Positions 1 through 9,884 of a stretch of 64,000 bases of DNA are shown piece by piece. This DNA is from Deltaproteobacteria bacterium (GTDB taxonomy: Bacteria > Desulfobacterota > Desulfomonilia > UBA1062), in NCBI GenBank assembly GCA_018433085.1, contig JAHDRW010000032.1, forward strand, positions 55,242 through 119,241, read 5' to 3'. Both the position numbers and the translations under genes were made by a program. The notes beneath the pieces are model-generated. The model saw only the letters and a program-made list of their open reading frames with translations. It was not told where the DNA came from and did no database searches. Positions within the stretch are counted from its first letter, which is position 1. Each line of letters opens with the position of its first letter.

Positions 1-70
1 AGACCCTGTCGGCACCCTGTCTGGACTGGGACTCCGTGTCATTCAGCACCGCAGGATGGAGAGGACCGGG

Positions 71-442
71 ATGCATGTCGTGGACACGCGCATACAGGCC
101 GAGGGGATCGTAGGAGAGCTGACCCTCGATACGGTCCGCTATCAGGCGGCGGGCACGGTGCTCATCCACCACGAGATTGAAATTGAGGCGTCTTCGCAGG
201 GCAGTGAATATATGGTGGCGGACCTTGCCTCTCTCCTGCGGGAGGAATTTCCGGACGCCCTGTGCCGGTGGGACCACAACAAGCTCATTACCGGGCTCGC
301 GCTCCAGACCCTGGCCGCACAAAACCCCGCCGGGCATTCATCACCCGAGGGCATCGTCGTCTCGGAGCAGTGGTACGAGAGGATCGAGGACTGGATCAGA
401 AGGCATCGGGATTTCCTTGGGCAGGCGGAGGGTCATCGGTAG
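71..442 (+). CDS. hypothetical protein, possibly incomplete at its start
   Basis: I do not recognise the family with confidence. ATG 71 is preferred over the in-frame ATG at 56 because GGAGAGG (58-64) sits 6 bases ahead of it, but the frame stays open to the left window edge, so a longer gene is possible. The 123-residue product has no signal peptide or membrane segment. The segment from LIHHEIEIEA to WDHNKLI faintly recalls 6-pyruvoyl-tetrahydropterin synthase proteins (HGHxYxVEVE, then LDHxxLN), but the usual N-terminal zinc histidine region is not visible, so I give no function. Confidence 0.5.
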   Translation: MHVVDTRIQAEGIVGELTLDTVRYQAAGTVLIHHEIEIEASSQGSEYMVADLASLLREEFPDALCRWDHNKLITGLALQTLAAQNPAGHSSPEGIVVSEQWYERIEDWIRRHRDFLGQAEGHR

Positions 443-657
443 GGCCTGCCAATCGCCTCCTGCGGCCCCGGCGTGAGCGATTTCCGGACAGGAACGGTAT
501 GGGGCGGTTCGCTCCTGAATCCCTTGCACGCCCGTATCCCGGGGGCCTTCACCGCCCCGGCGGCGGATTCCTTCGAATCCTGTGCCGAGCCGGGGTCGGT
601 ACACCGGACATTCCCTTGCCTGCCGCTTTCACGCAAGAACTCGAAAGCCCTTCCATC

Positions 658-1026
658 TTACTCTGCGGCAATGTGGCTGGCCAGATTCAGGACTTCTTCG
701 AAAATGTCTCTCATCTCGTTGATCTTGTCGGAGATGAGCATGAAGAGTATCTCGAGCCGCAAGACAGGATCAAAGGTGGTGCCCAACAGCCGGTCGATCT
801 CTTCCTGGGTGCTCACGAGATCAGGATTATCCGACAGGAACCTGTCTCTTTGCCGGATGAGCTCCTGAATCTCCCGGTGTTCACCTGTTCCCCCTGTTTC
901 CCGACACGTGGCGAAATCATCATAATGCATGGCTACACCCTGATCATGGATCACGTCTCCGCCCCTTTTCCCCGCCTGTTCCAAAAACAGGGGAGGAATC
1001 CGGGCCACCAGCCATACCGCCAGCAA
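658..1026 (-). CDS. small membrane-anchored hypothetical protein with helical tail
   Basis: The reading frame gives about 122 residues from a TTG at 1026. The N-terminus is hydrophobic (LLAVWLVARIPPLF), and in-frame sequence before the TTG (ISKLAYA) would lengthen that membrane helix, so the true start may lie slightly upstream at a non-standard codon; a GGAGG at 1076-1080 is too far for the TTG. The middle is charged and the C-terminus (from about residue 85) is a leucine-rich amphipathic helix ending in LNLASHIAAE. Family not recognised. The gene faces the left edge with 200 bases of apparently non-coding DNA after it. Confidence 0.45.
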   Translation of the reverse strand: MLAVWLVARIPPLFLEQAGKRGGDVIHDQGVAMHYDDFATCRETGGTGEHREIQELIRQRDRFLSDNPDLVSTQEEIDRLLGTTFDPVLRLEILFMLISDKINEMRDIFEEVLNLASHIAAE

Positions 1027-1530
1027 GGCGTATGCCAGTTTGGATATATAATTATATCAATGGTTTAATCTATATCCTCCAGACAATCCTACTCTTGGGT
1101 CGATAAAACAGCAAATTTTTTCATTCATTGGGAATAATTGTTCCCCTTCTTTTCTTATTCAATCATAATGCGTAAAAAAGGAGGCGTGACATCCTCCGCA
1201 CATCGCCCGACCCATCCTTATAGAGCTAAGAATAAGGGCATCGGATCGCATCTCCACTGCGAAGGGCAACATCGTCATTGACATTCACCAGGCAATTCTC
1301 CCATAGTAAAAAACCAATGCAAAGCTCGGCCCGGTTTTTTCCCGGTATTCTACCGAAACAGGCAGAGTCTTCCGGGAACTCCGCACGGCCTGCTCACGTG
1401 GGCGGGGGGCGGGGGCGCAGAGAATGGACCGTATGCTTACCCGCGCCACACCGTCGCCGCAACAGGGCCGACCTGTCGTTCAGTGGAACCAGAAGGATCT
1501 GTACGTGTAATTACTGATTGGGAGGAAACC
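1027..1530. other. intergenic region between divergent genes
   Basis: About 500 bases with no convincing gene. Bases 1080-1200 are clearly AT-richer than the surroundings and hold a small hairpin, GGGAA (1130-1134) pairing with TTCCC (1141-1145), followed by a pyrimidine-rich stretch. The region probably contains the promoters of the flanking divergent genes, but I see no convincing -35/-10 pair. Confidence 0.4.
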
Positions 1531-2202
1531 ATGGAAAGGGATCGGTTGCCGCCTCATGCCCCTGCACCGTGGGCCCTGACCGGCTCGGGCTACATTCTCC
1601 TCTTCCGCCTCACCCGGGAGTTCGTCCGCGGGCAGGGTCTGGTGCCTGAAGCGATGCAACATTCTTTCCGGGGAGGATTCGGCGCGGTCATGTACGTGGA
1701 CTATCTCAGCTCCGACGTCGGACCGTATCGGGAGTTGCTCTTCATTCCGGGCGCGTTCGATTTCTCCGGCAGAACATATTACTCCATCACCTGCATCTAC
1801 GTGTCCACCCTCGAGAGCGTGCGGGAAGGAAGGAGCAACTGGGGGATTCCCAAGGAGCTCGCATCCTTCGAGGCGATTATGGAGCCTGGGGGAGCGGAGA
1901 GGGTCCGGGTGGAGTCAGAGGGCCGGACTGTCGCGGAATTCCTGTTCAGGAGCCGCCCCGTGAGCCTGCCGGTCACAACCGTGGTGGTGCCGGCCTCCTT
2001 GAGGACCCTTGCCCACCGCTCGGGAGGCAAAACCCTGCTCACCGCACCCAGGGCACGCGGAAGCATTGCCCCTGCGCGGACCCTGGAGATCCGCACGGAC
2101 GGATCGCTCTTTCCGCCCGTGGAGAGGGCGAGCCGGCTCGGCACCGTGAGGGTTCCGCATTTCTTCATGGTCTTCCCGCCGGCCCGGGTCATGGAGCAGT
2201 AA
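1531..2202 (+). CDS. acetoacetate decarboxylase-family protein
   Basis: Start ATG 1531 has GGAGG at 1521-1525; the frame extends to 1483 without a ribosome site. The 223-residue protein has the acetoacetate decarboxylase superfamily layout, including the segment NWGIPKELASFE. In the clostridial enzyme the Schiff-base lysine lies in YPKKLA; here K108 takes that place, but the second lysine, which lowers the first one's pKa, is E109. That suggests another substrate or reaction, as in decarboxylase-like aldolase/dehydratase members. No signal peptide; likely cytoplasmic. The next gene starts 137 bases on with its own ribosome site, so an operon is possible but unproven. Confidence 0.75.
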   Translation: MERDRLPPHAPAPWALTGSGYILLFRLTREFVRGQGLVPEAMQHSFRGGFGAVMYVDYLSSDVGPYRELLFIPGAFDFSGRTYYSITCIYVSTLESVREGRSNWGIPKELASFEAIMEPGGAERVRVESEGRTVAEFLFRSRPVSLPVTTVVVPASLRTLAHRSGGKTLLTAPRARGSIAPARTLEIRTDGSLFPPVERASRLGTVRVPHFFMVFPPARVMEQ

Positions 2203-2339
2203 CGATGAGCCGGGCCTTGTCACTGAGCGTCCGGCCGTGTGCGGAGGTTATGGACCGGTCATGCGAAAAGAAGACACCCCGGGGCAGGGCACCGCTTCCG
2301 GTTATACCGGTTCATGACGGTTAAGGAGGTAAGCGATTC

Positions 2340-3125
2340 ATGGAAATATCCCTGTATCAGGTCGATGCATTCGCCTCATCGGTGTTCTCGGGCAACCCTG
2401 CCGCGGTGTGTCCTTTGCGGGAATGGCTTCCGGAAAGCCTCATGCAGTCCATGGCCCGGGAAAACAACCTCTCGGAGACGGCCTTTCTGGTGCCCGAGGG
2501 GGATGCATACCGGATCCGCTGGTTCACCCCCGAGGCGGAGGTCGATCTCTGCGGCCACGCCACCCTGGCATCCGCCCACGTGATCTTCAGCTTTCTGGAC
2601 ACGGGGCGCACGCGGGTGAGCTTTCAGTCCAGGAGCGGTCCCCTTCGGGTCAGCCGCTCGGGAGACCTGCTCGTCATGGACTTTCCGTCGCAACCCCCGC
2701 GTGCCTGCGAGGTGCCTGCGGGCCTCCTTCCGGCCCTGGGCGCTGAAGCCCGGACCGTGCTCTGCTCCGAGGATTACTTCGTGGTATTTTCCGACGAAGA
2801 GGAGATACTCGCCCTGAAGCCGGATATGAACGGGCTTGCGAGGCTCGGCCTGCGCGGGGTCATCGTGACGGCCCCGGGCAAAAATATAGATTTTGTATCC
2901 CGCTTCTTTGCTCCCGGGATCGGGATTCCCGAAGACCCGGTCACGGGCTCGGCGCACTGCGCCCTCGTCCCCTACTGGGCGGAGCGCCTGCGGAAAAACG
3001 ACCTCCACGCGCGCCAGATATCCCGCCGGGGAGGCGAGCTCTTCTGCCGGGACCTGGGCGATCGTGTGGAGATAGCGGGCAGGGCCGCGCTCTATATGAC
3101 GGGAACGATCTTTGTCAACGGATGA
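2340..3125 (+). CDS. PhzF-family isomerase/epimerase-like protein
   Basis: The 261-residue product starts MEISLYQVDAFAS with FSGNPAAVC next, the hallmark N-terminus of the PhzF family (two-fold diaminopimelate-epimerase-like fold). The catalytic glutamate of PhzF corresponds to E46 in NNLSETAF, and the second half keeps the PVTGSAHC segment near residue 205. A strong ribosome site AAGGAGGT lies at 2323-2330. Most PhzF homologues are not phenazine enzymes, no other phz gene is nearby, and the substrate is unknown. Confidence 0.85.
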   Translation: MEISLYQVDAFASSVFSGNPAAVCPLREWLPESLMQSMARENNLSETAFLVPEGDAYRIRWFTPEAEVDLCGHATLASAHVIFSFLDTGRTRVSFQSRSGPLRVSRSGDLLVMDFPSQPPRACEVPAGLLPALGAEARTVLCSEDYFVVFSDEEEILALKPDMNGLARLGLRGVIVTAPGKNIDFVSRFFAPGIGIPEDPVTGSAHCALVPYWAERLRKNDLHARQISRRGGELFCRDLGDRVEIAGRAALYMTGTIFVNG

Positions 3126-3480
3126 GCCAGGACGATTCCCGGGGAGGGGAGATCCATCCGTCTAAGGGAATCAGCGCGGGCAAGAGAGCCCCACGCGGAT
3201 TCGGCATGCTCACATGAACCGCATCCCCTGACACGGTTCACGAGACAATCCCGGATCGGAACGCGGGGGTTTCCACGGTACAGGTCCGCTGTGTCCTGCA
3301 CCGGCGAGGCCCCGGCCCGAAAAACGATGCGGCGCACAAAGCATGATATGAGCCGCGGGGCACCTGTGTATCCCGCGGAAAATCCTTATCAAAGGGCAAT
3401 ATTTGAATGAACTGCCCCTCACAGCAAACTGAAAGGGTATCGAGCCCCCAGAGAGAATGAATCCTTACAGGAGGGAACTT
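3126..3480. other. intergenic region
   Basis: About 355 bases without a supportable gene. The stretch before the next gene contains its ribosome site (caggaggg, 3468-3475). I see no clear promoter, terminator or repeat. Confidence 0.4.
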
Positions 3481-6123
3481 ATGGGCGAGATGAAACAGAA
3501 AAAACAGTATCGGACGTTTCACCAGACCATGCCCGCCCCGTGCCGGACTGGTGCCGGGTTCCGATTTTTTCCGCTCCCGGTCCTGGTTGCCGCGCTGGTC
3601 CTGTCTGCAGCGTTCGCTGCCGGGTGCACCCGGATGCTCGACTCCTACTTTGCCGACACCGCCCCAAAACTGGAAGGCACCATCACCATCCAGGGGCTCA
3701 GAGAGCAGGTCACGGTCCGCCGGGACGATCTGGGCATACCCTTCATCGAGGCACGAAACATGGAAGACCTCGCCTTTGCCATGGGTTTTGTCAACGCCTC
3801 GGACCGGCTCGGCCAGATGATCAGCCTCAAGCTCGTTTCGCAGGGAAGGGTCTCGGAAATGACGGGCAGGGCGGGTCTGGATATCGATGTCTTCATGCGC
3901 ACGGTCAACCTGAAAAAGGCCGCACGCCTGCTCTACGTCGAGATGCCGCCTGACAGAAAATCCCTCCTCGAATCCTATGCCCGGGGCGTGAACGCCTATA
4001 TCGGGCTCCACCGGGACAGCCTCCCCCCCGAGCTCGACATGGCCGGCCACGATCCAGGTCAGTGGGAGCCGATCGACTCCATCGGCATCTTCACCCTGGT
4101 GAACTTTGCCCTTGCCTTCAACATGCACGAAGAGGCCGCCGCCCTCGCCCTGGCGAAGACCATGGGCCCGGAGAAGACCGCATGGCTCCTTCCCGTCTAT
4201 CCGGACGAGCCCATCGCCCTGGACGAGGCGGCCAAGCTTTCCGGGGTCGACCTTTCCGGCGCGCTCCCCGCCCTCGGCCGCCTCACCGCGGCGGCTGGCC
4301 TGCAGGCCGCATGGGGGCTCGTCCCTGTCGCGGCGTCCAACAACTGGGTGATCGCACCTGAGAAAACCCTGAACAAGGCGAGCATCCTCGCCAACGACAC
4401 CCACCTGCTGCTAAGCCTCCCCTCCCTGTGGAACCTCGTGCACGTGCGCTGCGAGGGAATAATCGACGCTGCAGGGGTGAACCTTGCGGGCGTGCCCGCC
4501 ATCGTGGCCGGCTACAACGGCCATATCGCCTGGGGGATGACCATGGTCATGGCCGACAACCAGGATCTCTTTCTCGAACAGCTCAGGATGATCGACACAA
4601 AGCTGCACTACCGCTACCAGGATGACTGGCTGCCGGTCGTGGAGCGCACCGAGACGATACACATCAGGGGGGAGGACCCGGTGAACGTCACCGTGTTCGA
4701 GACCAGGCACGGCCCCCTGCTCAATGACGTGCTGAAAAACCCTCCCCAGAATCCCTTCATGCCCGATTCCGTGCAGCTCCCCCTGGGTGCGGCATTTTCC
4801 TGGGCAGCCTTCGAACCCGGAGACGAGAGCGTGGACGCGTTTTTCTCGCTGAGCACGGCCCGCTCGGTGGAAGAGGCCCTGCCCCTGCTCCGCAGGATAC
4901 GGGCCATCCCGCTCAACATGGTCGTGGCCGACCGGGAGAATATCGGATGGCAGGTGACGGGGCGCTATCCGCTGAGAAAAAACGGCAGGGGCCTCATGCC
5001 CTCTCCGGGATGGACCGGCGAGTACGACTGGGTCGGATATCTTGACCCGGCCGAGTTGCCATGGGCACTGAACCCGGCCGAGGGGTTCATCGGCACGGCA
5101 AATCACCGCACCGTGCCGCCGGATTATCCCCATGTCCTGTCCTCGTCCTGGTACTGGCCGTCCCGGGCCGAGCGCATCGCCGAGATGATCACGGCCTCTT
5201 CGGCGCACACCCTTGAGAGCAGCATGGACATGCAGCTGGACGTCCGCTCCTCCTCTGCTCCAAAGGTGCGCGGACTCTTTCTCGAAGGAGCGCTCTCCCG
5301 CGACATCTCCCGCGAGATCGACTCCTGGGAAAATCGGCGCCGGAAAGACCGTGCACGAGAGGCGCTCGACATGCTCCGTGACTGCGACGGCATCATGGCG
5401 TGCGATTCGAGAAACGCGCTTATCACCGGGGCGCTGATGCACGCCGTCACCGCAAACGCCTTCCTCGACGAGCTCGGCCCGGAGGAATCGCCGGCCTGGA
5501 AGGCCTTTATCACCAGCAACAACGCGAGCTACTGCGCCACCACGGACCATCTTCTCGTCCGGGGCGACGAGAGCCCGTTTTGGGACGACGTATCCACGCC
5601 CGAGCCCGAGACCAAGGCCCGGATCCTGGCCCTGTCACTGGCCGACGCGATCGTGTTCGCAGAGGACGCGCTCGGCGCGGACAGAGGCCGATGGACGTGG
5701 GGCGCGCTCCACACCTACCGGTTCAGGACGGAATCGTCCAAGATGGCCCCCCACCTGGAATTTTTTCAGAGAAAGGCCATGCAGGCCATGGCATCCTACT
5801 TCAACCGGGGCCCCTTCCCGGCGCCCGGAGACCATTCGACACTGAACGTCTCCGCGTATACGATCGGCCGAGACTTCGACACCTGGCTGGTCCCGGCCAT
5901 GCGGATGGTAGTGGACTTCAGCAGGGAAGAGCCGCTTTACATCATCAACAGCACGGGACAGAGCGACAACCCCGTAAGCCCGCACTACGACGACGGCATC
6001 CGCGCGTGGCTTGCGGGATCGTACCAGCCCATGCCCTTTGCCCGGGATGCGGCCGAGAGGCAGTATGACCGGGCCCTGATGCTCGCCCCAGCCGCCGTGC
6101 AAGACGCTTCCCGGGGACCGTGA
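3481..6123 (+). CDS. penicillin acylase-family lipoprotein (Ntn hydrolase)
   Basis: Start ATG 3481 follows AGGAGGG; an in-frame ATG at 3457 lacks such a site. The 880-residue protein begins with a charged leader, a hydrophobic helix and a lipobox ending at C49 (FAAGC), so it should be an envelope lipoprotein rather than a free periplasmic enzyme. Penicillin acylases cleave themselves before a serine that becomes the catalytic N-terminal nucleophile; here S286 in AASNNWVIAP fits exactly, followed by the conserved ETRHGPLL segment. Residues 60-285 would form the alpha chain and the rest the beta chain. The substrate (N-acyl-homoserine lactone, acyl amino acid or other amide) cannot be read from sequence. 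Confidence 0.9.
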   Translation: MGEMKQKKQYRTFHQTMPAPCRTGAGFRFFPLPVLVAALVLSAAFAAGCTRMLDSYFADTAPKLEGTITIQGLREQVTVRRDDLGIPFIEARNMEDLAFAMGFVNASDRLGQMISLKLVSQGRVSEMTGRAGLDIDVFMRTVNLKKAARLLYVEMPPDRKSLLESYARGVNAYIGLHRDSLPPELDMAGHDPGQWEPIDSIGIFTLVNFALAFNMHEEAAALALAKTMGPEKTAWLLPVYPDEPIALDEAAKLSGVDLSGALPALGRLTAAAGLQAAWGLVPVAASNNWVIAPEKTLNKASILANDTHLLLSLPSLWNLVHVRCEGIIDAAGVNLAGVPAIVAGYNGHIAWGMTMVMADNQDLFLEQLRMIDTKLHYRYQDDWLPVVERTETIHIRGEDPVNVTVFETRHGPLLNDVLKNPPQNPFMPDSVQLPLGAAFSWAAFEPGDESVDAFFSLSTARSVEEALPLLRRIRAIPLNMVVADRENIGWQVTGRYPLRKNGRGLMPSPGWTGEYDWVGYLDPAELPWALNPAEGFIGTANHRTVPPDYPHVLSSSWYWPSRAERIAEMITASSAHTLESSMDMQLDVRSSSAPKVRGLFLEGALSRDISREIDSWENRRRKDRAREALDMLRDCDGIMACDSRNALITGALMHAVTANAFLDELGPEESPAWKAFITSNNASYCATTDHLLVRGDESPFWDDVSTPEPETKARILALSLADAIVFAEDALGADRGRWTWGALHTYRFRTESSKMAPHLEFFQRKAMQAMASYFNRGPFPAPGDHSTLNVSAYTIGRDFDTWLVPAMRMVVDFSREEPLYIINSTGQSDNPVSPHYDDGIRAWLAGSYQPMPFARDAAERQYDRALMLAPAAVQDASRGP

Positions 6124-6282
6124 GACCTCTGATTTTTTCCCTTTTCCTGAAACATTTTCTCAGGTAAAGAATAGGCTCTTCAAAAGGTCCAAAGGCGCCT
6201 CTCCAGCCGGGCCGCGATTCGCTTCGCCCCGGAACATGGACCTCGTGCACGGCACGGAACTTACACAAATAAGGAGTGTTGT

Positions 6283-6900
6283 ATGATTCACAAGAACGTT
6301 GTGACCGACTTCTGTCCAAAAGAATCCATGCCCTCTATCGATGCCACCGCCTATGTCCATCCGCTCGCCGCGGTGATCGGCAACGTGACGGTCGGCAGAC
6401 GGGTGATGGTCGCCCCCTTTGCCGCCGTACGGGGCGACGAGGGTCAGCCCATCCGGGTGGACGACGAGGCCAATGTGCAGGACGGCGTCGTGCTCCACGG
6501 CCTGGAGACCGAGCTCAAGGGCAGGCCCGTAGAAAAGAATCTCGTGGAGGCCGACGGAAAACCATATGCGGTGTATGTGGGCAAGCGGGTGTCCCTGGCG
6601 CACCAGGTCCAGATACACGGCCCGGCCCGCGTTGGCGACGACAGCTTCGTGGGCATGCAGACCCTGGTCTTCAAATCGTCGGTGGGAAAAAACTGCGTGG
6701 TGGAGCCGGGCTGCATCCTCATGGGGGTGAGCGTTCCCGACAACAGGTATGTCCCTGCGGGCACGGTGCTCAAGAAGCAGGAAGACGCGGAGAGCCTTCC
6801 CGTGATCACGGACGACTACCCGCTCAAGGACCTGAACAAGGGCGTCATCCATGTGAACACCGCCCTGGCCGACGGCTACAACAGGTCCGGCCCGAAATAA
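6283..6900 (+). CDS. Cam-type gamma-class carbonic anhydrase
   Basis: The 205-residue left-handed beta-helix protein matches the archetypal Methanosarcina thermophila Cam enzyme residue for residue at its active site: zinc ligands H72, H107 and H112, with R50, D52/E53, N64, Q66 and the proton-shuttle glutamate E75 (Cam H81, H117, H122, R59, E62, Q75, E84; the offset stays at 9-10). The acidic loop carrying E75, absent from the shorter CamH/YrdA proteins, is present (residues 74-93). No secretion signal is seen, so it should work in the cytoplasm interconverting CO2 and bicarbonate. ATG 6283 is preceded by AAGGAG. Confidence 0.9.
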   Translation: MIHKNVVTDFCPKESMPSIDATAYVHPLAAVIGNVTVGRRVMVAPFAAVRGDEGQPIRVDDEANVQDGVVLHGLETELKGRPVEKNLVEADGKPYAVYVGKRVSLAHQVQIHGPARVGDDSFVGMQTLVFKSSVGKNCVVEPGCILMGVSVPDNRYVPAGTVLKKQEDAESLPVITDDYPLKDLNKGVIHVNTALADGYNRSGPK

Positions 6901-6971
6901 ACGGGGCGACCCGCACCAAGCAGCGGGGCCTTGCCTGAATGAACTGTGAAAATACGAAAGGAACATATCCC

Positions 6972-8312
6972 ATGAAATATGAGCACCTCGGCCTGAGTAT
7001 ACCGGAGATCCTGCTCCCCCGGGAGGGGATAGACCTCACGAAGTGGGCGGTGGTCGCGTGCGACCAGTACACCTCCCAGCCCGAGTACTGGGAGCGGGTG
7101 CGGCGCCAAGTGGGCGCGAGCCCGTCGACCTTTCACCTCATCCTTCCCGAGGCATACCTGGAAGAATGCGACCCCATCCGGGAGGCGGAGCGGATCAACG
7201 CCTGCATGAACGAGTACCTCTCGGCAGGGGTCCTCGCCTCGCCCGGCCCCGGCTTCATCCTCGTGGAGAGAACCCTGGCGCGGGGCGCCGTCCGCAGGGG
7301 CCTGGTGGCGGCCCTGGACCTCGAGTGCTATGACTACCGCCCGGGTTCCCGGAGCCTTGTCCGGGCTACCGAGGGAACCGTGGTGGACAGGCTCCCTCCC
7401 CGGGTGAAGATCCGCGAGAACGCCCCGCTGGAGACCCCACACATCATGGTCCTCATCGACGACCCGGGAAAGACCGTGATCGAGCCCCTCTTCGCCGGAA
7501 GCCCGGAAAAGGTCTATGACTTCGATCTCATGGAAAACAGCGGCCATATCCGGGGATACCATGTTTGCGAAAAAAAGGCTCTGGACACCGTTGCCCGCGC
7601 CCTGGAACGGCTCGCGGACCCGGCTGGGTTCGGAGACAGGTACGGGATCCAGAACAGAGATGTCCTGCTCTACGCCATGGGAGACGGCAACCACTCCCTG
7701 GCCACGGCAAAAGATATATGGGAGGGACTGAAAAGCGCCGCTTCCGACCGGGAGGCCGTCATGGACCACCCCGCCCGGTACGCGCTGGTGGAGGTGGTGA
7801 ACCTCCATGACGAGAGCCTGGTGTTCGAGCCCATCCACCGGGTGGTCTTCAACACCGGTGCGCCTCGACTGCTTAAGGCCATGGAGTCGTTCTTCACCGC
7901 GCAGGGCTCTTCTTTCTCGGTAAAAAGATACGCCTCGCGGGACGAATTCACGCCCTACCCCGGCACAAAGCCCGGCGCGCACTCCATATCTTTCGTGAGC
8001 GGGCAGGACTTCGGCACGGTCACCATTACAAAACCCAGGCTCACCCTTGAGGCGGGAACGCTCCAGTCCTTCCTGGATGCATACCTCTTAGGCCCCTCGG
8101 CCGGAAAGGTCGACTACATCCATGGAGACAGTACCGTGATCGACCTGGCGTCAAAACCCGATGCCGTGGGCTTCTTTCTCCCGGCCATACCCAAGCACGA
8201 CTTTTTCCGGACCATCATCGTAGACGGCGCCCTGCCGCGCAAGACCTTCTCCATGGGGCACGCGGACGAAAAGCGCTTCTACCTGGAGTGCAGAAAGATC
8301 ACCCGCTCGTAA
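6972..8312 (+). CDS. DUF1015-family protein
   Basis: ATG 6972 is preferred (GAAAGGAA at 6956-6963) over the in-frame ATG at 6939. The 446-residue product begins LGLSIPEILLPREGIDL and has VACDQYTSQPEYW near residue 30, typical of the DUF1015 family, as is YAMGDGNHSLATA near residue 235. The biochemical role of this family is not established; it often sits next to serine or amino-acid metabolism genes in anaerobes, and here an aminotransferase follows 229 bases later on the same strand. No signal peptide or membrane segment. Confidence 0.75.
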   Translation: MKYEHLGLSIPEILLPREGIDLTKWAVVACDQYTSQPEYWERVRRQVGASPSTFHLILPEAYLEECDPIREAERINACMNEYLSAGVLASPGPGFILVERTLARGAVRRGLVAALDLECYDYRPGSRSLVRATEGTVVDRLPPRVKIRENAPLETPHIMVLIDDPGKTVIEPLFAGSPEKVYDFDLMENSGHIRGYHVCEKKALDTVARALERLADPAGFGDRYGIQNRDVLLYAMGDGNHSLATAKDIWEGLKSAASDREAVMDHPARYALVEVVNLHDESLVFEPIHRVVFNTGAPRLLKAMESFFTAQGSSFSVKRYASRDEFTPYPGTKPGAHSISFVSGQDFGTVTITKPRLTLEAGTLQSFLDAYLLGPSAGKVDYIHGDSTVIDLASKPDAVGFFLPAIPKHDFFRTIIVDGALPRKTFSMGHADEKRFYLECRKITRS

Positions 8313-8541
8313 GGAATGACCGGCTCCAGCAAAAAACCGCCCCTGTATCCTTTCTGGAGCGACCCAGGCCAACCCCGATCATGCTTTTTTGAGGAATGTG
8401 CCAGACATCCAAGAGGGAAAGCGGTCGGCACTGCCCCTGTGAAAGCCTGTCCGGCCTGCGCTGTCCGAGGCCGGTTAGACACCCGCTGGTTCGTGTGGTA
8501 TCATCCGGAAAACGGATTCTTACATCTGGAAGAGGAGACTT

Positions 8542-9702
8542 ATGCACCTACACGTCAGTAAACGCCAGGGCCTGATATCGCAGTCCGAGATTCGGGCCAT
8601 GACCTCCGAGTGTGCCAGGCTCGGGGGGATCAATCTCGCCCAGGGGGTGTGCGACCTGGAGGTACCCGTCGAGGTCAGGGAGGGCGCGCACAAGGCAATC
8701 GAAGACGGGATCAACGTCTACACGCGCTACGACGGGCTCCCCGCGCTCAGGCAGGCCATCGCGCGCAAGCACGAGGCGCAGACCGGCATCCCTGTCGATC
8801 CCGAAACCCAAATCGTGGCGAGCGCGGGCAGCACCGGCATATTCCATTGTGTGGTGCTCGCGCTCCTGGACCCCGGCGACGAGGTCATCGTGTTCGAGCC
8901 CTTCTACAGCTATCACATCGCCACCCTGCAGGCGGCAGGCGTGACGCCGGTTTTCGTCAGAATGGAGCCGCCCCGCTGGGACATCACCACCGGGGAGATC
9001 GAAAAGGCCGTCTCGCCCCGCACCCGGGCGATCATCCTGAACACGCCCTCCAATCCCTCGGGCAAGGTCTTTTCGCGTGAAGAAATCGAGGCCGTCGCCG
9101 GGATCGCCCGGGACCGCAACCTGTTCGTGTTCACGGACGAGATGTACGAGCACTTCGTGTACGGCGGGGTGCAGCACCTCTCTCCAGTGGTGGTCGAAGG
9201 CATGGCCGATCGAACCATCACCACCTCGGGTTTTTCCAAGATATTCAGCATCACGGGATGGCGCATCGGATACTGCGTCTGTGACGAGAAGTGGGCCCAG
9301 GCTATCGGCCACCTCAACGATCTGATCTACGTGTGCGCCCCGGCTCCGCTCCAGATGGGTGTGGTCAGCGGGCTGAACTCGCTCGGCAGGGGCTATTACG
9401 ACTCGGTCGCCGGACAGTACGAACGCAAGCGGGACAGGATATGCGAAGCCCTCTCATCCGCGGGTCTGCAACCCCACATACCCCAAGGTGCATACTATGT
9501 GCTTGCGGACATGAGCATCGTCCCCGGCTCCGGCGCCAGGGAGAGGGCGCTTGAGTTCCTCAGATCCACCGGGGTCGCCTCCGTGCCTGGCAGCGCCTTT
9601 TATCACGACCATGCGGGAGACCACCTCTGCCGGTTCTGCTTTGCCAAGGATGATGCCGTCCTGGATGAGGCCTGTCGGAAGATAGCGGACTACCGGGCCT
9701 GA
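8542..9702 (+). CDS. pyridoxal-phosphate aminotransferase, class I/II
   Basis: The 386-residue fold-type I aminotransferase has the family landmarks: YTRYDGLPALR near residue 60, the cofactor-phosphate glycine/serine region SAGSTGIF, NTPSNPSGKVF around residue 170, the PLP-ring aspartate in FVFTDEMYEHF, and Schiff-base lysine K233 in TSGFSKIFSITGWRIGY. The distal arginine of the alpha-carboxylate pocket is in HLCRFCFAK. It belongs to the aspartate/methionine/kynurenine aminotransferase-like group; the amino donor cannot be fixed. GAGGAG lies just ahead of the ATG. Confidence 0.88.
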   Translation: MHLHVSKRQGLISQSEIRAMTSECARLGGINLAQGVCDLEVPVEVREGAHKAIEDGINVYTRYDGLPALRQAIARKHEAQTGIPVDPETQIVASAGSTGIFHCVVLALLDPGDEVIVFEPFYSYHIATLQAAGVTPVFVRMEPPRWDITTGEIEKAVSPRTRAIILNTPSNPSGKVFSREEIEAVAGIARDRNLFVFTDEMYEHFVYGGVQHLSPVVVEGMADRTITTSGFSKIFSITGWRIGYCVCDEKWAQAIGHLNDLIYVCAPAPLQMGVVSGLNSLGRGYYDSVAGQYERKRDRICEALSSAGLQPHIPQGAYYVLADMSIVPGSGARERALEFLRSTGVASVPGSAFYHDHAGDHLCRFCFAKDDAVLDEACRKIADYRA

Positions 9703-9884
9703 GCCTCTTCCGGAAAATACCGGAAACATCCGTCGCTGAAAAGGCCGCATCCCGTCTCTTTTCCTTCGGAGGCACGCGCCTTCCCTTTCAGAGGGAAGAT
9801 GCGGATACCGCTTAAGTTTGATCGTCCGGATTGCCGAAACCGTATGAAGACCAAAAACCTGCAGCACGAGAACCGGAGGACTGC

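Noticed and set aside
262..1068. 268-codon + frame over the left region
   Set aside because: Overlaps two more protein-like frames, low-complexity composition and no start signal.
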